Below are positions 6,441 through 10,537 of a stretch of DNA of 10,537 bases, piece after piece. This stretch comes from an uncultured Bacteroides sp. (GTDB lineage: Bacteria; Bacteroidota; Bacteroidia; Bacteroidales; Bacteroidaceae), in the NCBI GenBank assembly GCA_900546645.1, contig URDR01000091.1:1-10537 (forward strand). Reading direction: 5' to 3'. The stretch's first letter is position 1, and each line of letters starts with the position of its first letter. The position numbers and the translations under genes are program-made. Under the pieces are notes generated by a model. The model saw only the letters and a program-made list of their open reading frames with translations. It did no database searches and had not been told where the DNA came from.

Positions 6441-6788
6441 TTATTCTGTGAGCTTCTTGAATTTCTTATAGTTTTCACGGATGTCCAAGTTATAAACATG
6501 CGAGAAATAATTCATCCCATTTTTCATTTCTTTCACTACTGTTTTAAAGTTGCCGCTGCATTCCTCATCTACCAGACCGGTATCATACAGTTTTTTCAGC
6601 TCAGGCAACAATTCTTCTGCATGCAAATCCAGTATAAAACCGGTTATCATTCCTATAAGCGAGCCGTCGCAGCATTGGCGGGTTTCCAGCTTCCCGTCGT
6701 AAAATACAAGTAAAGTCTGGAACCACGCTATGACTTCTGCACGACGCTCGGGGTGTTGAACAGCCAACCAAGTCATCATCTCCGGCAC
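6441..6788 (-). CDS. DUF1186-like protein, probable C-terminal fragment
   Basis: This ORF encodes 115 aa from a GTG start. The helical pattern, with residues such as LDLHAEELLPELKKLYDTGLVD, resembles the C-terminal half of DUF1186 proteins, whose function is unknown. In the same frame the sequence stays open upstream of the GTG and reads RADARIC before VPEMMTW, which looks like continuing protein homology, before a stop is met. The natural gene therefore probably began further upstream and this is its 3' part. It overlaps the end of the preceding ORF by 13 bp. Whether it is translated, for example by coupling to the upstream ORF, is uncertain; M4 or M5 are other possible starts. Confidence 0.55.
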   Translation of the reverse strand: MPEMMTWLAVQHPERRAEVIAWFQTLLVFYDGKLETRQCCDGSLIGMITGFILDLHAEELLPELKKLYDTGLVDEECSGNFKTVVKEMKNGMNYFSHVYNLDIRENYKKFKKLTE

Positions 6789-7063
6789 ACAGATACGGGC
6801 ATCAGCTCTTCAAAATTCTGTTCGCCTATACTGAAATACCAGTAACTATCTTTCACTCCCAAGCAAAAAGTATCTATCAGATAACCCCCCACGGTATAAG
6901 TATGCTGCGGGTGAAGCCGTACCACACACGCCACGGCTTCTCCACATTCTTGCCAATCGGAAGTTACATAACAGTCACCCAACGGAAGCGTACGAGCCCG
7001 GCTGCGAATATACTCTTGAGGAGAACATTGTTTCTGCTCTGCCTGTTTTTTCTTTTTTGCCAT
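6776..7063 (-). CDS. Short hypothetical protein, probable N-terminal fragment
   Basis: This ORF encodes 95 aa. It starts with a basic MAKKKKQ segment, then YIRSRARTLPLGDCYV, a VACVVRLH strand and GGYLIDTFCLGVKDSYWYF. From memory, this is how a family of longer Bacteroidetes hypothetical proteins begins; no function is known. The homology-like part ends at FEELM, and only six further codons (PVSVCRR region) follow before the stop, while the next reading frame picks up a DUF1186-like C-terminus. I read this as the 5' piece of a gene with an internal deletion and frameshift. It is preceded by one copy of the 81-bp promoter/terminator repeat. Confidence 0.6.
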   Translation of the reverse strand: MAKKKKQAEQKQCSPQEYIRSRARTLPLGDCYVTSDWQECGEAVACVVRLHPQHTYTVGGYLIDTFCLGVKDSYWYFSIGEQNFEELMPVSVCRR

Positions 7064-7120
7064 ATCTTTCAGTTTTATTTATCGATGGACTTCCTGTTAA
7101 CCGTCCATCATTACAAACAT

Positions 7121-7201
7121 TACTCTTGCGAGGATAAACAATATTTCCTATAATACAACAAAAATCGCCCGCAAGCCTCAACTATGAGAAACCTGCGGGC
7201 G
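7121..7201. repeat. 81-bp direct repeat, copy 1
   Basis: This copy aligns without gaps to 7700-7780, with five differences in 81 positions (7125, 7132, 7152, 7165 and 7176). It contains a terminator hairpin for the gene on its right and promoter-like boxes for the gene on its left, both on the minus strand. Together with copy 2 it brackets the DUF4160-DUF2442 pair; the repeat period is 579 bp. Confidence 0.9.
7129..7158 (-). promoter_or_regulatory. Possible promoter of the 95-aa ORF, in repeat copy 1
   Basis: On the minus strand TTG (7156-7158), 19 bp and TATCCTCG (7129-7136) occupy the same places as the promoter in copy 2. The -7 box here has two mismatches to TAnnTTTG, one more than in copy 2, so this copy is probably weaker. 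Confidence 0.35.
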
Positions 7202-7202
7202 A
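7165..7202 (-). terminator. Terminator of the DUF4160-DUF2442 pair
   Basis: A 9-bp stem (7165-7173 with 7194-7202) carries an upper CTCA/TGAG stem (7177-7180 with 7185-7188). On the minus strand it is followed by a run of five T after one A. It begins six bases after the DUF2442 stop codon. Confidence 0.8.
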
Positions 7203-7207
7203 TGCTA

Positions 7208-7492
7208 TTAAATACGATCTAACGGCGAACGCTTCATCACCAGCGGATAACGTTCGGGATGTTTCAAGCTCTCTATTTCAAGGTCAATGTCGAGCTCCGG
7301 CCATTCGATGGCATTCGGTCCGCACATCCGGACATTCAAGGCACTGCTCACACGCGCATCGCGTAACCACGGCACACGGTTATATGATAAAAAATAGTCT
7401 TGTCCCAACACAGAGAGCATCATGCCCTGCGCATTAATCATCAATACGCTTACCGATGTGGGCTGCAAATAATCGTTTGAACTCGTTTCCAT
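7208..7492 (-). CDS. DUF2442 protein
   Basis: This 94-aa protein has a DUF2442-type core: VLMINAQGMMLSVLG and YNRVPWLRDA, then the ending IEWPELDIDLEIESL, which matches the family's typical WPELDIDL. It is encoded directly after a DUF4160 gene, a pairing common in bacteria and often suggested to be toxin-antitoxin-like, though to my knowledge not proven. The start chosen here gives a 59-bp overlap with the DUF4160 gene. The ATG at 7441, inside ATGATTAA, would reduce the overlap to 8 bp. I favour the longer form because its first residues (DYLQPTSVSV) look like real family sequence. Confidence 0.78.
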   Translation of the reverse strand: METSSNDYLQPTSVSVLMINAQGMMLSVLGQDYFLSYNRVPWLRDARVSSALNVRMCGPNAIEWPELDIDLEIESLKHPERYPLVMKRSPLDRI

Positions 7493-7685
7493 ATTGTTCT
7501 ACCATTTTAGTTATCTTCTTCAAATCTTTATTTGTAAAACCATAATTATTGGCCAACTCAATTTGCGGCTCCAGCCAGAACTTGGCTTCACACTCAGCTT
7601 TTACCACATGAATGTGCATACGCTCTTCTTCATTGGAATAAATCTTAAAGATATATCCATCTTCTTGTCTGAACTTGGGACTCAT
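7434..7685 (-). CDS. DUF4160 protein
   Basis: This 83-aa protein belongs to the DUF4160 family: a strand GYIFKIYSNE at 10-19, the core H24-I-H26-V (usually PHIHV), a C-E-A-K-F-W segment at 32-37, and a C-terminal helical part (FTNKDLKKITKMVEQY). Biochemical function is unknown. The frame is open to 7760, but codons before 7685 run through the promoter and terminator repeat, so the ATG at 7685 is the real start. It is the first gene of a two-gene unit with DUF2442 and has its own promoter in repeat copy 2. Confidence 0.82.
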   Translation of the reverse strand: MSPKFRQEDGYIFKIYSNEEERMHIHVVKAECEAKFWLEPQIELANNYGFTNKDLKKITKMVEQYGNEFKRLFAAHIGKRIDD

Positions 7686-7707
7686 AATATGATTGGTTTT
7701 ACTTTTG

Positions 7708-7737
7708 CGAAGATAAACAATATTTCCTACAATACAA
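7708..7737 (-). promoter_or_regulatory. Promoter of the DUF4160-DUF2442 pair
   Basis: On the minus strand TTG (7735-7737), a 19-bp spacer and TATCTTCG (7708-7715; one mismatch to TAnnTTTG) give a Bacteroides-type promoter. The DUF4160 ATG at 7685 lies 22 bp further on. The -33 lies within eight bases of the carB terminator stem, so terminator and promoter are nearly fused. Confidence 0.65.
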
Positions 7738-7744
7738 CAAAAAA

Positions 7745-7780
7745 CGCCCGCAAGTCTCAACTATGAGAAACCTGCGGGCG
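7745..7780 (-). terminator. carB terminator
   Basis: A GC-rich 8-bp stem (7745-7752 with 7773-7780) carries an upper CTCA/TGAG stem and is followed on the minus strand by six T. It lies 33 bp after the carB stop codon. Confidence 0.88.
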
Positions 7781-7812
7781 GATTATTTTATGATAGACTA
7801 AAAAGCAAAAGA

Positions 7813-10537
7813 TTACTTGTATTCATCCCAGCTCTTGATAGCAATATCATCGATGGTCATAGTGCAGAACGCATGGATAAAGGCACTTGCCAGACGGGCA
7901 TTCGTTACCAGAGGAATATTCAAATCGACAGCTGCACGGCGGATTTTATATCCGTTATCCAGCTCGCCTTCCGACAAGTCGCGCGGGATATTCACCACCA
8001 TATCGATTTCCTTCTTGTGAAGCATATCCAATGCTTGCGGATGTCCTTCTTCACTCGGCCAGAATACACGGGTGTTTTCCACTCCGTTCTCGGCAAGGAA
8101 TTTCGAAGTACCACCAGTGGCAAAGATATTATAACCTTTCGCTTTCAATTCCTGGGCAGCCTTCAGCATCTCTACTTTCTGCTTCGGGGTTCCGGTTGAC
8201 ATCAGGATGTTCTTTTCCGGAATGCGGTAGCCTACTGACAGCATGGATTTCAATACGGCACAAGAAGTGTCTTCGCCGATACATCCCACCTCACCGGTAC
8301 TTGCCATATCTACACCCAATACTGGGTCGGCTTTCTGCAGACGGTTGAATGAGAACTGGCTCGCTTTGATTCCTACATAATCGAGTTCAAACAAGTTCTT
8401 CTCCGGTTTTTCTACCGGCAATCCCAGCATAACCTTCGTAGCCAGTTCGATGAAGTTTATCTTCAACACTTTACTTACAAACGGGAACGAACGGCTGGCG
8501 CGGAGGTTACATTCAATTACCTTGATGTCGTTTTCACGGGCAAGGAACTGGATATTAAACGGACCGGAAATGTTCAGTTCTTTTGCAATCTGACGGCTGA
8601 TGCGCTTGATGCGGCGAACGGTTTCTACATACAGTTTCTGCGGCGGGAACTGAATGGTTGCATCACCTGAGTGTACACCGGCAAATTCAATATGCTCGGA
8701 AATGGCATACGCTACTATTTCTCCGTTCTGTGCCACTGCATCCATTTCCACTTCCTTGGCATGTTCGATGAACTGGCTTACCACCACCGGATGTTTCTTT
8801 GATACATTAGCTGCCAGTTGCAGGAAGCGTTCCAGTTCTTCCTGGTTAGAGCATACATTCATGGCAGCTCCTGAAAGTACATACGACGGACGAACCAAAA
8901 CAGGGAATCCTACCTTCTCAATGAACGCATTGATGTCTTCCATCGAAGTCAGCGCACTCCATTCCGGCTGATCGACCCCGATTCGGTCAAGCATAGCCGA
9001 GAACTTGTCACGGTCTTCTGCATTGTCAATGCTCTTGGCTGAAGTTCCCAGAATATTGATTTGCTGACCATCCAGGCGGAGAGCCAAATTATTAGGAATC
9101 TGTCCACCGGTAGAGACGATGACTCCATGCGGATTTTCCAAGTCGAGAATATCCATGACACGTTCAAAGGTCAGTTCGTCAAAGTACAGACGGTCGCACA
9201 TATCATAGTCGGTTGATACGGTTTCCGGGTTATAGTTAATCATAACCGAACGGTAGCCTTCCTTGCGGATGGTATTCAAAGCCTGCACGCCACACCAGTC
9301 GAACTCAACCGACGAACCGATGCGGTAAGCACCTGAACCCAATACCACGATACTCTTGTGGTCGCCCAAGTAATGCACATCGTTTGCTACTCCACTGTAA
9401 GTAAGATACAAGTAGTTGGTCTGTGCAGGATATTCGGCAGCCAGCGTATCGATTTGTTTTACCACCGGCACGATGCCCTGGCTCTTACGATAATTACGCA
9501 CTTCAAGGATTCCATCTTCCATATCGCCTTGGTAGCCGATGGCACGCGCAATCTGGAAATCAGAGAATCCCTGACGCTTGGCTGTATAAAGCAATTCCTT
9601 AGGAAGCTGTGCGATTTGTGTATGATTATTTCCCCAACCATGGAGTTCCTTAGAGGTTTCCATGATATTCATCAGTTTGTCGAGGAACCATTTATCAATC
9701 TTGGTCAGCTCATGAATTTGGTCAACGGTATAGCCGGCACGCATAGCCTTGGAGATAACAAAAATACGCTTGTCGGTCGGCTCACGCAGTGCCTTGTCAA
9801 TATCTTCAATCACCAGCTCTTTGTTTTCCACGAAGCCGTGCATACCTTGCCCAATCATGCGCAAGCCTTTCTGGATGGCTTCTTCAAACGTACGGCCAAT
9901 AGCCATCACCTCACCTACCGATTTCATAGAAGAGCCCAGCTCGCGGTCTACTCCGTGGAATTTGCCTAAATCCCAACGAGGAATCTTACACACCACATAA
10001 TCCAGCGCCGGTTCAAAGAAAGCCGAAGTGGTTTTGGTTACCGAGTTCTTCAAGTCGAACAAGCCGTAACCCAAGCCCAGTTTCGCAGCCACAAAAGCCA
10101 GCGGATATCCGGTAGCCTTCGAAGCCAAAGCCGAAGAACGGCTCAAGCGGGCATTCACCTCGATGACACGGTAATCTTCTGATTCAGGGTCGAAAGCATA
10201 TTGCACATTACACTCACCCACGATGCCGATGTGGCGGATGATACGGATAGCCAGTTCACGCAATTTATGATATTCGCTGTTAGTCAGCGTCTGAGAAGGA
10301 GCAATCACGATTGACTCACCGGTATGAATGCCCAGCGGGTCGAAGTTCTCCATGTTACATACAGTAATACAGTTGTCGAAGCGGTCGCGTACCACCTCAT
10401 ATTCCACTTCCTTCCAGCCCTTCAAGCTTTTCTCTACCAACACCTGCGGAGAGAAAGAGAACGCTTTTTCAGCCAGCACATTCAGTTCTTCTTCATTATC
10501 GCAGAAACCGGAGCCCAATCCTCCCAGTGCATAAGCA
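7813..10537 (-). CDS. carB: Carbamoyl-phosphate synthase large subunit, 5' end beyond the window
   Basis: About 907 codons are present of the roughly 1070 usual for CarB; the missing N-terminus lies past the window's right edge, and the frame is open to the last base. The enzyme makes carbamoyl phosphate from bicarbonate, ammonia (from the CarA glutaminase) and two ATP, for arginine and pyrimidine synthesis. Visible in order are the rest of the first ATP-grasp half (GGLGSG, VEYEVVRD, NARLSRSSALASKATGYPLA, KSVGEVMAIGRT), the oligomerisation region, the second ATP-grasp half (VLGSGAYRIGSSVEFDW, NPETVSTDYDMCDRLYFD, VRPSYVLSGAAM, ECNLRASRSFPFVSK), and the C-terminal MGS allosteric domain (FATGGTSKFL, VVNIPRD). 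Several stretches in the first half resemble animal CPS1/CAD more than E. coli CarB. A strong terminator follows it. carA was not seen in the window. Confidence 0.96.
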   Translation of the reverse strand, partial: AYALGGLGSGFCDNEEELNVLAEKAFSFSPQVLVEKSLKGWKEVEYEVVRDRFDNCITVCNMENFDPLGIHTGESIVIAPSQTLTNSEYHKLRELAIRIIRHIGIVGECNVQYAFDPESEDYRVIEVNARLSRSSALASKATGYPLAFVAAKLGLGYGLFDLKNSVTKTTSAFFEPALDYVVCKIPRWDLGKFHGVDRELGSSMKSVGEVMAIGRTFEEAIQKGLRMIGQGMHGFVENKELVIEDIDKALREPTDKRIFVISKAMRAGYTVDQIHELTKIDKWFLDKLMNIMETSKELHGWGNNHTQIAQLPKELLYTAKRQGFSDFQIARAIGYQGDMEDGILEVRNYRKSQGIVPVVKQIDTLAAEYPAQTNYLYLTYSGVANDVHYLGDHKSIVVLGSGAYRIGSSVEFDWCGVQALNTIRKEGYRSVMINYNPETVSTDYDMCDRLYFDELTFERVMDILDLENPHGVIVSTGGQIPNNLALRLDGQQINILGTSAKSIDNAEDRDKFSAMLDRIGVDQPEWSALTSMEDINAFIEKVGFPVLVRPSYVLSGAAMNVCSNQEELERFLQLAANVSKKHPVVVSQFIEHAKEVEMDAVAQNGEIVAYAISEHIEFAGVHSGDATIQFPPQKLYVETVRRIKRISRQIAKELNISGPFNIQFLARENDIKVIECNLRASRSFPFVSKVLKINFIELATKVMLGLPVEKPEKNLFELDYVGIKASQFSFNRLQKADPVLGVDMASTGEVGCIGEDTSCAVLKSMLSVGYRIPEKNILMSTGTPKQKVEMLKAAQELKAKGYNIFATGGTSKFLAENGVENTRVFWPSEEGHPQALDMLHKKEIDMVVNIPRDLSEGELDNGYKIRRAAVDLNIPLVTNARLASAFIHAFCTMTIDDIAIKSWDEYK

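Larger units (their letters stand above)
7700..7780. repeat. 81-bp direct repeat, copy 2
   Basis: This is the partner of 7121-7201, 76 of 81 positions identical. It lies between carB and the DUF4160 gene and holds the carB terminator and the DUF4160 promoter. Outside the 81 bp the two neighbourhoods do not align clearly. Confidence 0.9.

Noticed and set aside
6975..7181. A 68-codon minus-strand ORF beginning MRLAG, similar to the start of the extended DUF4160 frame
   Set aside because: The shared start is the translation of the 81-bp non-coding repeat from a TTG inside the terminator hairpin; the rest runs through intergenic sequence.
7686..7760. Upstream extension of the DUF4160 ORF (25 extra codons)
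   Set aside because: It runs through the carB terminator and the gene's own promoter; DUF4160 homology begins right after the ATG at 7685.
9358..9969. 203-codon + strand ORF
   Set aside because: Antisense shadow of carB, which is conserved across the whole stretch.

Overview
The window looks like a chromosomal segment of a gut-type Bacteroidales bacterium (Bacteroides/Phocaeicola-like). Three things point there: the proteins read as Bacteroidetes versions of their families, Shine-Dalgarno sequences are largely absent, and several genes are preceded by the Bacteroides-type promoter (-33 TTTG/TTG, about 19 bp, -7 TAnnTTTG). The assignment rests on sequence recognition only.

Left part (1-3350): the 3' end of a tRNA-Glu and its terminator are followed by a two-gene copper module on the + strand. 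It consists of a small regulator that joins a degenerate heavy-metal-associated (HMA-like) CxxC domain to an AraC-type helix-turn-helix, then a CopA Cu(+)-exporting P-type ATPase with one HMA domain at each end. A perfect 18-bp hairpin separates copA from the convergent minus-strand genes.

Middle (3387-5520): a DjlA-like membrane J-domain co-chaperone and an HU-like/winged-helix DNA-binding protein, both on the minus strand. Upstream of the HU-like gene is a stretch of about 600 bp without an intact gene. It holds a tandem array of 21-bp repeats overlapping a 14-bp inverted repeat, a remnant of an acyltransferase-3 gene, and a textbook Bacteroides promoter that drives the next gene.

Right part (5525-10537): a type II pantothenate kinase (coenzyme A synthesis) on the + strand, then a minus-strand series. 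Reading in the direction of transcription this is carB (carbamoyl-phosphate synthase large subunit, 5' end outside the window), a DUF4160-DUF2442 gene pair, and two overlapping short ORFs that look like the two ends of an internally deleted gene, the second DUF1186-like. An 81-bp terminator-plus-promoter module occurs twice as direct repeats bracketing the DUF4160-DUF2442 pair, as if the pair were a cassette inserted or duplicated behind carB.

The most notable points are the HMA-AraC fusion as a probable undescribed type of copper regulator, the 81-bp repeats bracketing a toxin-antitoxin-like pair, and the 21-bp repeat array beside the HU-like gene. CarB, the pantothenate kinase and DjlA are ordinary housekeeping genes, although CarB carries signatures resembling animal CPS enzymes.
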